Below the pieces are notes generated by a model. It was not told the origin of the DNA. It saw only the letters and a program-made list of their open reading frames with translations, and ran no database searches. From assembly GCA_012960245.1 (NCBI GenBank), contig DUBO01000012.1, positions 1-64,000 of the forward strand: a stretch of 64,000 nt of DNA, given 5' to 3'. Position 1 is the stretch's first letter; each line of letters starts with the position of its first letter. This DNA comes from Candidatus Binatota bacterium. Lineage in GTDB: Bacteria > Desulfobacterota > Binatia > UBA1149. The translations under genes and the position numbers were made by a program. Positions 53,516 to 60,650 of this stretch are shown here, one piece after another.

Positions 53516-54742
53516 TCAGAGCTGGGAGGAATCGAAAGAGTCGCTCACCTGTTTGACCCGCAGGCGACGCCTGAACCGCGAAAGGCTGCGGGCCGCGCGG
53601 CCACCCAGCCTTGAACGGTAGAAGCTGCTCACCGCGACGTCCAGTTTAGCATCATCTCCGGCAAAGAATCGAGCTTCGAGCGGGGTGACGGCCTGGCCGA
53701 GATCGCGCAGCCACTGCAGGTTGAGCCTGCCCTCGCGCGCGGCCTTGTAGAGGTGGGCGTATACGGGCACCACGTCGTCGGGGTCGGTCAATGGGTGGGC
53801 GGCCAGGCTGGCCAGGTCAGAAGGACGGTGAAGCGATAGGACCGGCAGCACGCCCAGTGAAACCAGCAGGTCGATACCTTCCATGGTCGAGGTCGGTTCC
53901 TCCAATCCCACCATGAGGTCGCTCCATACGGTTCCGCGCGGGAATACCCGTGCCGCTCGCTCAAGGGCGGCCAGGGTCTGTTCGCGGGGCACCTGCGTGC
54001 ACCTGTCCGCGCAAGTCCTGGCCAGGCTCTTGTCGTCGAAGGTAAAAAGCGGGTAGTTCACTGCGTCCACGCCAGCGGCGTAGGCTCGGTCCACCCAGCC
54101 GGCATCGATCGGCGGGCTCACCTGTATGGCCACCAGGGTATCAAAATGCTCCTTGACGGCCTTAACGTAAGGCTCAAGCAGGGCGAAGCCTCCGTCGTCG
54201 TCGTGGTAGTGGCCGGTGCGAAAGTAAATGAACTCGACCGCGCCTTCGTCGAAGGCCGCGCGTATTACTTCGAGGACTTCTTCCAGGGGCCAGGGCTTGC
54301 GACGAGTGGCGCCGCGGTTGCGGCGGGCGGGGCAGAGCACGCAGGGCTTGCTCTCGCCTGCGAACGCACAGGCGCCGGCCGGGTCTATGGCGAGAAAGTC
54401 GCCGTGCAATAGCCCCAGCCGGTTCATCTTTGTGCCTGCCGAAGTCGTTTTTGCGTAGAATTCGGGCCGGCCCACCACGCTCACCGGCACCGGTGTTGAG
54501 TCGTCTCCGGTGCGCAGCAGGAAGCGGTCGTTTTCAACAGTAAGTCGATGCCTCGAACCGCCGTCTCCGCCCTTGTCGACCTGGCAGCTGGCCACGAGGT
54601 CACCGGGAAGCAGCAGCTCAACGAGGTTGTCGCCGCCGGGCTCGGTGCCGGCGGCCGCCAACTCGGCGGCTTCCAGTCCCTGCTCGAGTCTGAGCCCGCG
54701 CATGGCCAGCTCCAGCTTGAGGTGGGCCGAGCTGGCGTTCAA
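53516..54742 (-). CDS. Radical SAM-like protein with atypical C-x8-C-x2-C motif
   Basis: A 408-residue protein from a TTG overlapping the preceding stop (TTGA); a GTG 11 codons earlier is possible. After about 120 residues of unfamiliar N-terminal domain comes 'GLLHGDFLAIDPAGACAFAG' and three Cys spaced C-x8-C-x2-C ('ACAFAGESKPCVLCPARRN'), in place of the usual C-x3-C-x2-C. A TIM-barrel-like sequence follows with radical SAM character ('EVLEVIRAAFDEGAVEFIYF', 'AIQVSPPIDAGWVDRAYAAGVDAVNYPLF' in part, 'VWSDLMVGLEEPTSTMEGI'). I infer a 4Fe-4S cluster and SAM chemistry; the reaction is unknown. It is the last gene of the SAM-riboswitch sulfur operon. Confidence 0.7.
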   Translation of the reverse strand: MNASSAHLKLELAMRGLRLEQGLEAAELAAAGTEPGGDNLVELLLPGDLVASCQVDKGGDGGSRHRLTVENDRFLLRTGDDSTPVPVSVVGRPEFYAKTTSAGTKMNRLGLLHGDFLAIDPAGACAFAGESKPCVLCPARRNRGATRRKPWPLEEVLEVIRAAFDEGAVEFIYFRTGHYHDDDGGFALLEPYVKAVKEHFDTLVAIQVSPPIDAGWVDRAYAAGVDAVNYPLFTFDDKSLARTCADRCTQVPREQTLAALERAARVFPRGTVWSDLMVGLEEPTSTMEGIDLLVSLGVLPVLSLHRPSDLASLAAHPLTDPDDVVPVYAHLYKAAREGRLNLQWLRDLGQAVTPLEARFFAGDDAKLDVAVSSFYRSRLGGRAARSLSRFRRRLRVKQVSDSFDSSQL

Positions 54743-55194
54743 GCCTGCTCGCCTCGCAGCAGCCAGGCCAGGCACAGGCAGGCGGCCTCGCAGGCGGCGG
54801 CCTGTTCGAGGCCGGGCTCGTTAGGGGCCCCAGCAGAGGGTAGTTCGTTCGCCGGTAGCTTGTCGGAGGGCAGAAGCGCCATTGCGCTCGTTGTCTGCCC
54901 GTTTGCGTGGCCGTAGCAGGCAACGGGCGTGCCGGCTTCGAGCAGCCCGGCAGCCATCTGCATGCAGTTGGGACCAAGGAGCGCGCAGTCGCCCTGGTAG
55001 CGCTGGTCGGAGCCTGTCTCGCGGTCCACCGTAACGCCCGAAGCGGCCAGGTAATCGGCCGCCGTCTGCTGGCCGGGCGTGCAGCCGAGCACCAACACGC
55101 GGGCTGCGAGCAGGCGCTCTTGTCCGGCGATTCCAATTTCGGGCAGGATCACCTGCCTCGAGTAACGTTCGAGCTGTTCGTCGCTGAGCGACAT
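54739..55194 (-). CDS. Short degenerate E1-like (MoeB/ThiF N-terminal) protein
   Basis: A 151-residue protein. The first 37 residues are a textbook MoeB/ThiF N-terminus: 'LSDEQLERYSRQVILPEIGI' and 'GQERLLAARVLVLG'. The following nucleotide loop is ruined ('LGCTPGQQTAADYL' instead of GAGGLG), no ATP-binding Asp/Arg/Lys motifs follow, and the protein ends where a full E1 has 100 more residues. It keeps Arg13 of RYSRQ, equivalent to the arginine finger that MoeB-type enzymes insert into the partner subunit. The other E1 in this operon lacks exactly this segment. A decayed remnant is the alternative, but the frame is intact and coupled to its neighbour. Confidence 0.75.
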   Translation of the reverse strand: MSLSDEQLERYSRQVILPEIGIAGQERLLAARVLVLGCTPGQQTAADYLAASGVTVDRETGSDQRYQGDCALLGPNCMQMAAGLLEAGTPVACYGHANGQTTSAMALLPSDKLPANELPSAGAPNEPGLEQAAACEAACLCLAWLLRGEQA

Positions 55195-55201
55195 GACAGT
55201 T

Positions 55202-55441
55202 CTATTCTATTACGTTTTTCTCGATGGGTTCGACCTTGACTCCCTTGCCGGCCAGCCACTCCATCGCGTCGCGTATTTCGTCGCCGTCCCCGTCGAGTTC
55301 AAGCGCCACTATGCCAATGTGGTCGCTCACCGAGGCTCCGCGAATGTTGGTGACCACCTTGAACTTGTGTCCGAGCTGGTAAATCAGGGGTTCTTTGATC
55401 TTTTCCTGGCTGTAGGTCAGGTAGAAACGCTGCAGGGCCAT
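55202..55441 (-). CDS. NIL-domain protein
   Basis: A 79-residue ferredoxin-fold protein. I chose the ATG preceded by GAGGAGG; a longer frame runs into the cysteine synthase-like gene. 'LQRFYLTYSQEKIKEPLIYQ' and 'VTNIRGASVSDHIGIVALEL' are typical of the NIL domain, named from the MetN methionine importer where it senses methionine. Stand-alone NIL proteins are found with sulfur amino acid genes in Deltaproteobacteria and archaea. Here it may bind methionine or an intermediate and regulate neighbouring enzymes. Confidence 0.85.
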   Translation of the reverse strand: MALQRFYLTYSQEKIKEPLIYQLGHKFKVVTNIRGASVSDHIGIVALELDGDGDEIRDAMEWLAGKGVKVEPIEKNVIE

Positions 55442-55451
55442 GGCTCCCTCC

Positions 55452-56417
55452 TCATTGCTTGCGGGTCTGTTTGCGGTTTTTCCAGCCCATCCAAAGGTTG
55501 GTTGAAAGGTAACGGTCTCCAAAATCAGGGAAAATCACGACTATTAACCCCTCGTCGAGCTGCCGGGCCACTTCCAGCGCTCCGCAGAGGGCAGCGCCGC
55601 TGGATTGCCCAACCAGCATACCCTCGCTGGCAGCTATATCGTACACCATGTCGTAGGCGTCGTCGGTGGCCACGCCGATCTTGGAGTCGAGCTCCTGCTC
55701 CTTGAAGATTCCCGGCACGATCGAGCTCTCCATGTGCTTGAGCCCTTCGATGCCGTGAAAGGCGTCGGCCGGTTCAATGGCTATCACCTGCACGGCTTTG
55801 TTCTGGCTTTTCAGATAGCGGCCGGTGCCCATCACAGTGCCGCCGGTGCCGATACTGGCCACGAAGTGGGTAATGGCGCCTTCGGTTTGCTCCCAGATCT
55901 CAGGCCCGGTGGTCAAGAAGTGTGCCTCGGGGTTGGCCTCATTGAAATACTGGTCGGGCTTGAACCACTTGTCGGGCTCGGCCTCGTACATTTCGCGGCA
56001 CATCAGCAGCGCGCCGTCCGAACCCTCCAACGGGTCCGAATACACCGCGGTGGCTCCGTAGGCAGTCACGACGCGCTTGCGTTCGATAGACACGTTGGCG
56101 GGCATGACCAGGGTCACCGGAAAGCCCAGGGCCGCCCCGACCATGGCCAGGGCTATGCCGGTGTTGCCCGAAGTGGAGTCGAGTATGGTCTTGCCCGGGG
56201 CGAGTCTGCCTTCATCCAGCCCGTGTTTGAGCATGTTCCAAGCGGCGCGGTCCTTGACCGAGCCACCGGGGTTGAAGCCCTCCAGCTTGGCGTAGATCTT
56301 AACGCCGTCGGCCACGCCTTCGCGCAGCCGCTGGATCTCGACCAAGGGGGTGTTTCCCACCAGGTCACAGACGGTCCCGGCCGTGTGGGCCGCGACGCTT
56401 GCGGGCGTTGAACTCAC
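55452..56417 (-). CDS. Cysteine synthase-like PLP enzyme (CysM/CysK family)
   Basis: A 321-residue fold-type II PLP enzyme from GTG. 'DLVGNTPLVEIQRL', 'GFNPGGSVKDRAAWNML' (Schiff-base Lys), 'DSTSGNTGIALAMVGA' and 'IGTGGTVMGTG' are the family motifs. The sequence 'DFGDRYLSTNLW' ends the enzyme. It is clearly different from the CysK at 18.5-19.5 kb. Lying directly after a ThiS/MoaD-like carrier gene, it resembles the CysO-dependent CysM of Mycobacterium, which takes sulfur from a protein thiocarboxylate. Its acceptor could be phosphoserine, acetylserine or a homoserine ester; this is not decided by sequence. Confidence 0.88.
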   Translation of the reverse strand: MSSTPASVAAHTAGTVCDLVGNTPLVEIQRLREGVADGVKIYAKLEGFNPGGSVKDRAAWNMLKHGLDEGRLAPGKTILDSTSGNTGIALAMVGAALGFPVTLVMPANVSIERKRVVTAYGATAVYSDPLEGSDGALLMCREMYEAEPDKWFKPDQYFNEANPEAHFLTTGPEIWEQTEGAITHFVASIGTGGTVMGTGRYLKSQNKAVQVIAIEPADAFHGIEGLKHMESSIVPGIFKEQELDSKIGVATDDAYDMVYDIAASEGMLVGQSSGAALCGALEVARQLDEGLIVVIFPDFGDRYLSTNLWMGWKNRKQTRKQ

Positions 56418-56431
56418 CGCTGCCGAGCGCC

Positions 56432-56722
56432 TCAGCCCAACGACCGAGTGCCACCGGCGATGGCGGGCACTATCGACACCTCATCGCCATCCTTGAGCGG
56501 TGAGGCCAGGTTGTCGAGAAAACGAATGTCGTCGCCGTTCACGTAGACGTTTACAAAGCGCCGCACCGAGCCATCGTCTTCGCAGATCCTGCCTTTGAGC
56601 CCGGGGTGGTTTTTGTCGAGATCGTCGAGCAGCTCGGCTATCGAACTGCCTTCTACGGGTACGGTGTCGGCACCGCCGGTTAACTTTCGCAGTGGCGTGG
56701 GAATTCTTACTTCAACTGGCAT
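56432..56722 (-). CDS. MoaD/ThiS/CysO-like sulfur carrier protein with C-terminal extension
   Basis: A 96-residue beta-grasp protein of the ubiquitin-like sulfur carrier group. 'VEVRIPTPLRKLTGG', 'LKGRICEDDGSVRRFVNVYV' and 'NGDDIRFLDNLASPLKDGDEVSIVPA' match CysO/MoaD proteins. The Gly-Gly that is normally the exact C-terminus is followed by five more residues ('AIAGGTRSLG'). In HcyS and QbsE systems such an extension is trimmed by a JAMM-type metalloprotease before the E1 can adenylate the Gly. No such protease is seen in the window. The carrier lies between thrC and the cysteine synthase-like gene. Confidence 0.9.
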   Translation of the reverse strand: MPVEVRIPTPLRKLTGGADTVPVEGSSIAELLDDLDKNHPGLKGRICEDDGSVRRFVNVYVNGDDIRFLDNLASPLKDGDEVSIVPAIAGGTRSLG

Positions 56723-56782
56723 GGTTTTACTGGTCTCCTTGTTCCTGTCGTTGGCCTTATCGAGTCAGCTTACTGGCAGGTG

Positions 56783-56815
56783 GCCGGGCGGGCAATCGGG
56801 GCCCGGCGCTTTTTT
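56783..56815 (+). terminator. Plus-strand intrinsic terminator inside the minus-strand sulfur operon
   Basis: GCCGGGC (56783-56789) pairs with GCCCGGC (56801-56807) and is followed by GC and six T (56810-56815). It would stop transcripts running on the plus strand, antisense to moaD-like gene and thrC. On the minus strand the same hairpin has no T-tract. Confidence 0.5.
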
Positions 56816-56846
56816 CTGCCGTATTGTTTGCCCTTCCGTGCTCGCA

Positions 56847-58082
56847 TCAGGTCAGGGTGGCGTACAGCTCGTCAAAATCTGCCAGCCTGGCCGGTATCAC
56901 GTGCGGTTCCTTCACGCTGGCGGTCACCGCCTCGATAGTCTTGTAGCCGTTGCCCGTAATGCTGATTACTATCGATTCGTCGCGCGGTATGCGGCCGGTG
57001 TCTATCAGCTTTTTTGTAACGGCAACGGTCGTACCGCCAGCCGGTTCGGTAAAAATACCCTCGGTGCGGGCCAGCAGCTTGATGCCCTCCACTATTTCTT
57101 CGTCGGTCACGCTCTCGCCCCAGCCGCTGTGCGAGCCGCGTACGGCCTTGAGCACGTAGTAACCGTCGGCCGGGTTTCCTATGGCTATCGACTTGGCAAT
57201 GGTGTCGGGCTTTACGGGTTCGATGAGTTCGCTGCCGGAGTGCAGGGCATTGATGACCGGCGCGCAACCCGACGCCTGGGCCGAGTAAATCGACCAAGGC
57301 TCGTCGGCCACCAGTCCGAGGCGGGTAAACTCTTCGAAGGCCCGCGCCACCTTGGGCAGTATGGTGCCGCCGGCGGTGGGCACCACTATGTGGCGGGGCA
57401 GTTTCCAACCCAGCTGCTCGGCCACCTCGAAGCCGTAGGTCTTGGCGCCCTCGGTGTAGAAGGGACGCAGGTTGATGTTGACGAAGGCCCAGCGGTACTT
57501 GTCGGCTATCTCGGCGCACAGCCTGTTTACATCATCGTAGTTGCCCTTGATGGCCACCGGGACCGGGTCGTAGATGACCGAGCCAATGACCTTGCCCTGC
57601 TCGAGGTTGTCGGGGATGAAGATGTAACATTTTAACCCGGCGCGCGCGGCGTGGGCCGACACCGAGTTGGCAAGGTTGCCCGTTGACGCGCAGGCCACGG
57701 TGTCAAAGCCCAGCTCCACGGCCTTGCTTATGGCCACCGAGACCACGCGATCCTTGTAGGAAAAGGTCGGGTGGTTGCAGGAGTCGTCCTTGACGTAGAG
57801 CTCTTCGACCCCCAGCTCACGGGCCAGATGATCGGCCTTTACAAGCGGCGTCCAGCCCGAATACAGGCCTATGGTGGGCTCGTTTTCCACGGGCAGCAAC
57901 TCGCGGTAGCGCCACAGGTTATGAGGTCGCGACTCGATGAGCTCCCTGCTTATGACCGAGGCGATGGCGTCGTAGTCGTACTCCACCTCCAGCGGGCCGA
58001 AGCAGTACTCGCACACGTGCTCGGGGCCGATTTTGTATTTTTCGCCGCACTCGCGGCAGGTCAGTCCATTTACGAAAGCCAT
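56847..58082 (-). CDS. thrC: Threonine synthase
   Basis: A 411-residue PLP enzyme of fold type II. I chose the ATG giving 'MAFVNGLTCRECGEKYKIGP'; a longer frame lies inside the ThiF gene. The N-terminus has a rubredoxin-like zinc motif ('CRECGEKY', 'CEYCFGPLE'), common in this subclass. 'DDSCNHPTFSYKDRVVSVA' holds the Schiff-base Lys, 'ACASTGNLANSVSAHAA' the Ser-x-Gly-Asn loop and 'VPTAGGTILPKV' the phosphate loop. Normally it makes threonine from phosphohomoserine. Its place between an E1 and a sulfur carrier under a SAM riboswitch raises the possibility of a sulfur-transfer reaction on phosphohomoserine. Confidence 0.9.
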   Translation of the reverse strand: MAFVNGLTCRECGEKYKIGPEHVCEYCFGPLEVEYDYDAIASVISRELIESRPHNLWRYRELLPVENEPTIGLYSGWTPLVKADHLARELGVEELYVKDDSCNHPTFSYKDRVVSVAISKAVELGFDTVACASTGNLANSVSAHAARAGLKCYIFIPDNLEQGKVIGSVIYDPVPVAIKGNYDDVNRLCAEIADKYRWAFVNINLRPFYTEGAKTYGFEVAEQLGWKLPRHIVVPTAGGTILPKVARAFEEFTRLGLVADEPWSIYSAQASGCAPVINALHSGSELIEPVKPDTIAKSIAIGNPADGYYVLKAVRGSHSGWGESVTDEEIVEGIKLLARTEGIFTEPAGGTTVAVTKKLIDTGRIPRDESIVISITGNGYKTIEAVTASVKEPHVIPARLADFDELYATLT

Positions 58083-58807
58083 GATTCCTGTCTCCGTTGT
58101 CCTGTTTCCTGCACCTGCAGGGGGTCTAGCCTGGTAACTGCCGTGGCGCAGATGCAGCCCGGCCTTGGCCGAAATTCCACGCTGCGCCAGCGCGGCTGTT
58201 TGATCTGAAATATTCTCATGCACCCGCCGCGGGCACGTGCGGGATCGGCGAGTACGCGCGAGGCTTCGAGCGCCTGAAGTGAGCCTAGGACGCCGGCAAC
58301 CGGGCCAAGCAGGCCCAGCTCGCCGCAGCCCTCGCCGGTGGTGCCGGCCATGTTGTCAGGCGAGGCGGCCCCGGGCGGAAAGACACACTCCAGGCAGGCC
58401 GAGCGCCCTGGGATGACCGTCATCAACTGCCCGCCCATGCGGGCTACGCCGGCGTGGCAGAAAGGCGTACCGCTGGCGAGCGCCGTGCGGTTGATGACAA
58501 ACTTGCTGGCCGGGTCGTCGCAGGCGTCGATAACGAAATCGTGTTTCTCAAACAATGAAGCAGCGTTGTCCTCGTCAAGGCGAAGGGGCAGGGCGGCGAT
58601 CTCCAGATCGGGCTGCCCGGCCAACAGTGCGAGTCGGGCCTGCTCGGCCTTGTTGCGGCCCAGGGTCGAACGGTCGAACAACAGCTGCCGTTGCAGGTTG
58701 GACAGCTCAACTCGGTCGGGGTCGATCAGGGTCAGGGCGAAGCCCGGCGTTGCAGCAAGCGCCGAGGCCGCCGGGCAGCCCAAGGCACCGGCGCCCACTA
58801 TGAGCAC
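58070..58807 (-). CDS. ThiF/MoeB/HesA-family E1-like adenylyltransferase lacking the N-terminal segment
   Basis: About 245 residues from the GTG chosen here, which has AGAGGAA 12 bases upstream. An in-frame ATG at 58861 lies inside the riboswitch terminator and is rejected; TTG codons at 58846 and 58843 are other options. 'LIVGAGALGCPAASALA' is the nucleotide loop, 'DPDRVELSNLQRQLLF' has the Asp and Arg of the ATP site, 'LGRNKAEQA' the Lys and 'VIDACDDPASKFV' the catalytic Asp. A zinc-type 'CLEC' is present, and Cys in 'TTGEGCGELGLLG' may be the sulfur-relay Cys. The usual first 35 residues with the RYxRQ arginine finger are absent. It should adenylate the sulfur carrier's Gly-Gly. It overlaps thrC by 13 bases. 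Confidence 0.85.
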   Translation of the reverse strand: MLIVGAGALGCPAASALAATPGFALTLIDPDRVELSNLQRQLLFDRSTLGRNKAEQARLALLAGQPDLEIAALPLRLDEDNAASLFEKHDFVIDACDDPASKFVINRTALASGTPFCHAGVARMGGQLMTVIPGRSACLECVFPPGAASPDNMAGTTGEGCGELGLLGPVAGVLGSLQALEASRVLADPARARGGCMRIFQIKQPRWRSVEFRPRPGCICATAVTRLDPLQVQETGQRRQESWLS

Positions 58808-58844
58808 CCGTCGTCTGTTCCTCTGTGGCTGTCGTTCGCGCAAC

Positions 58845-58890
58845 AAAAAACCCCTTCCCATCGGCCTTTACTTGCGTGGCCAGGAAGAGG
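58845..58890 (-). terminator. Expression-platform terminator of the SAM riboswitch
   Basis: On the minus strand CCTCTTCC (58883-58890) pairs with GGAAGGGG (58851-58858), GGCC pairs with GGCC inside, and six T follow (58845-58850). The 5' arm is shared with an antiterminator: GGAAcGGTT (58898-58906) pairs with AACCtcTTCC (58883-58892). Confidence 0.85.
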
Positions 58891-59029
58891 TTCTAGTAAC
58901 CGTTCCCGCCCCATTTTCCGCATCTGCAACCAAGGCAGGCGTAGGAATTAGCACCTGCACTTCCCCGCGGGGAAGCCGGCTGCTGTGGTTTCAACGGGCC
59001 TAATCCCTCCACCACTCGCAATAAGGCAG
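58845..59029 (-). ncRNA. SAM-I (S-box) riboswitch with transcription-terminator platform
   Basis: The minus strand has the S-box core: GGTGGAGGGA, GGCCCGTTGAAACC, an extended P3 hairpin (GGCTTCCCCGCGGGGAAG region) and AGGTGCTAATTCC. P1 can form between CTGCCTTATT (59020-59029) and AATGGGGCGG (58906-58915), ten pairs with three G-U. The aptamer is 58906-59029; the antiterminator and terminator fill 58845-58906. The promoter 5' of it would start transcription at the P1 strand. High SAM should favour P1, release the terminator and switch off the sulfur operon. The 58808-59171 stretch holds only this element, its promoter and about 110 bases with nothing recognised. Confidence 0.9.
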
Positions 59030-59033
59030 CCCA

Positions 59034-59062
59034 AGAGTAGCGCTTGGCCCGGGGGCTGTCAA
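59034..59062 (-). promoter_or_regulatory. Sigma70-type promoter of the SAM-riboswitch operon
   Basis: A perfect TTGACA (59057-59062) and TACTCT (59034-59039) on the minus strand, 17 bases apart. The expected start at about 59027-59028 falls at the 5' strand of riboswitch P1, which supports both calls. Confidence 0.7.
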
Positions 59063-59171
59063 AAGAGTCGTTTCTGCGGCCGGCTACCCGCTATTCCGGT
59101 GTGCGCTCGGAGGACCCCTGCAAGCCAGGCCGGGCTTGATTCGCGGTGCTCCTGCGTGCAAGGGTGTCGTC

Positions 59172-59906
59172 ATGCACAACCAGCCGCTTGCGCTCGACGG
59201 GTCGTTTAATTTCAGGGATATCGGTGGCTACAGCACGGCGTCGGGTCAGTCGGTTCGCCGCTCTATCGTTTATCGGGCCGACACCCTGCACCGACTGAGC
59301 GACAGCGACGCGCGCGTGCTCGAGGGTCTTAGCATCGCCAGGGTCGTAGACCTGCGCAGCGATCTGGAACTCCAGCGCGACGGGGTGGGAGTGTTCGTGG
59401 AGGGCAGGGGCATTCACGTGCACGCTCCGCTGGTGGCGGTTTCGCTCAGCCCCTTCGACAGCGACATAGACTGGGGCAAGGTCGACCTGCGCGAGCGTTA
59501 CATCGAGATGCTTGAGGTCGGTACTGCTGCAGTGCGCGAAGTTTTCGAGTCGGTGGCAGGCGACCGGGTGCCACTGGTGTTTCACTGCACCGGCGGGAAG
59601 GATCGCACTGGCGTGGTAGCGGCACTGCTGCTGCGAACGCTGGGGGTCAGCGATGCGGTGATAGAGCAGGACTACAGCGCCTCGGAGCGTTACCTCGCGC
59701 AGGTCATAAGCAAGCACCGCGGCGCGCTGGAGGGCGAGGGATTGGCCGACGACGTGATAGCCTACCTTTGCTCGAGCCCTGCCTCGAGAATTCGCTATAC
59801 ATTGGAGCAACTCGACCGGCGCTGGGGTTCGACGCAGAACTACCTGCTGCAGGCCGGGGTCGATAGGGTTACGCAGGACGCGTTGCGCGATAAGCTGCTG
59901 GGCTGA
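59172..59906 (+). CDS. Tyrosine-specific/dual-specificity phosphatase (Y_phosphatase3 family)
   Basis: A 244-residue protein. The ATG gives 'NQPLALDGSFNFRDIGGYST', the 'NFRDIGG' opening of this family. The P-loop 'VFHCTGGKDRTGVVAALLL' has the C-x5-R signature with the K-D-R-T variant seen in MptpB/IphP-like enzymes, which hydrolyse phosphotyrosine or phosphoinositides. No signal peptide is seen, so it is probably cytoplasmic. It is divergent from the sulfur operon and convergent with bamD. The physiological substrate is unknown. Confidence 0.88.
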   Translation: MHNQPLALDGSFNFRDIGGYSTASGQSVRRSIVYRADTLHRLSDSDARVLEGLSIARVVDLRSDLELQRDGVGVFVEGRGIHVHAPLVAVSLSPFDSDIDWGKVDLRERYIEMLEVGTAAVREVFESVAGDRVPLVFHCTGGKDRTGVVAALLLRTLGVSDAVIEQDYSASERYLAQVISKHRGALEGEGLADDVIAYLCSSPASRIRYTLEQLDRRWGSTQNYLLQAGVDRVTQDALRDKLLG

Positions 59907-59909
59907 CGC

Positions 59910-60581
59910 TCAGCTACCGGCCAGTCGTTCGCGGGCTTCGCGCGCGGCCGAGGTCAGCGGATACTCGTCGAGGACGAAGTGGAAGCGGAGGTCCGCCGCA
60001 GCGGTGTCGCCCGTTCGGCGGTAGTAGTCGCCCACGTACAGTTCCTGGTCGGCCAGGTTCTCGTGGCATTCGGCCTTGCGAAAGCGAGCCAGGGTGGCCC
60101 ACACCGAGTCGGGGTACCTGAGTATCACCCGGTCGAAGTGCAGTATGGAGTTGACCGATGAGCTCTTGTCCCTGTCGGCCGAGCTCGCCTGGTCGAGCCA
60201 GCACATGCCCGTGATGTACTGCGAAAAAGCTATGGCTTTACTGGCAGGATAGCGTCGCTCGAAGTCTTCGAAGGTGCTCACCGCCTGGTCGTACTTCCGG
60301 CCGAGGTAAAACGCATGGGCCACGCGCAGCCTGGCCAGCTCGGAGTGTTCAGAGAACGGGTGCTGGTCGAGCAATCGACTGTATTCTTCTACCGCGAGCA
60401 TATAGTTACCCGACTCGAAGGCCCGCGCCGCGTTCACCGCGAGGTGGGTTTCCTTGGGCGGCGGGGGAGTCGAGCAGCTCGCTGCCGATAACAGCAGCAG
60501 GCTGGCAAGGAGGCAGGGGACCAGCTGACCTGCCAGGATCCGGGAACGCTTGAGCGAAAATGACTGTAGCCCGTGTTTCAC
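59910..60581 (-). CDS. bamD: BamD-like outer-membrane assembly lipoprotein
   Basis: About 223 residues from GTG 60581; the frame can also start at TTG 60590. The lipoprotein signal ends 'LLASLLLLSAASCSTPPPP'. TPR-like repeats follow with BamD pattern ('ARAFESGNYMLAVEEYSRLLDQHPFSEHS' in part, 'KYDQAVSTFEDFERRYP', 'YPDSVWATLARFRKAEC', 'YYRRTGDTAAADLRF'). BamD is the essential lipoprotein of the beta-barrel assembly machine with BamA. No other bam gene is in the window. Confidence 0.9.
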   Translation of the reverse strand: MKHGLQSFSLKRSRILAGQLVPCLLASLLLLSAASCSTPPPPKETHLAVNAARAFESGNYMLAVEEYSRLLDQHPFSEHSELARLRVAHAFYLGRKYDQAVSTFEDFERRYPASKAIAFSQYITGMCWLDQASSADRDKSSSVNSILHFDRVILRYPDSVWATLARFRKAECHENLADQELYVGDYYRRTGDTAAADLRFHFVLDEYPLTSAAREARERLAGS

Positions 60582-60650
60582 AACCCGCAATGTAGCGGCT
60601 GGCGTCGGCAGGGTCTACAGTGGGCCGGCTCGCAGGGCTGGGCGAGGTAT

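Noticed and set aside
58808-58861. ATG at 58861 as the start of the ThiF-type gene
   Set aside because: It lies inside the 3' arm of the riboswitch terminator, before the T-tract; the protein start must be downstream.
60589-60617. TAGACC-N17-TACATT on the minus strand as a bamD promoter
   Set aside because: Plausible spacing, but both elements are weak and the -10 abuts the start codon; not listed as a feature.
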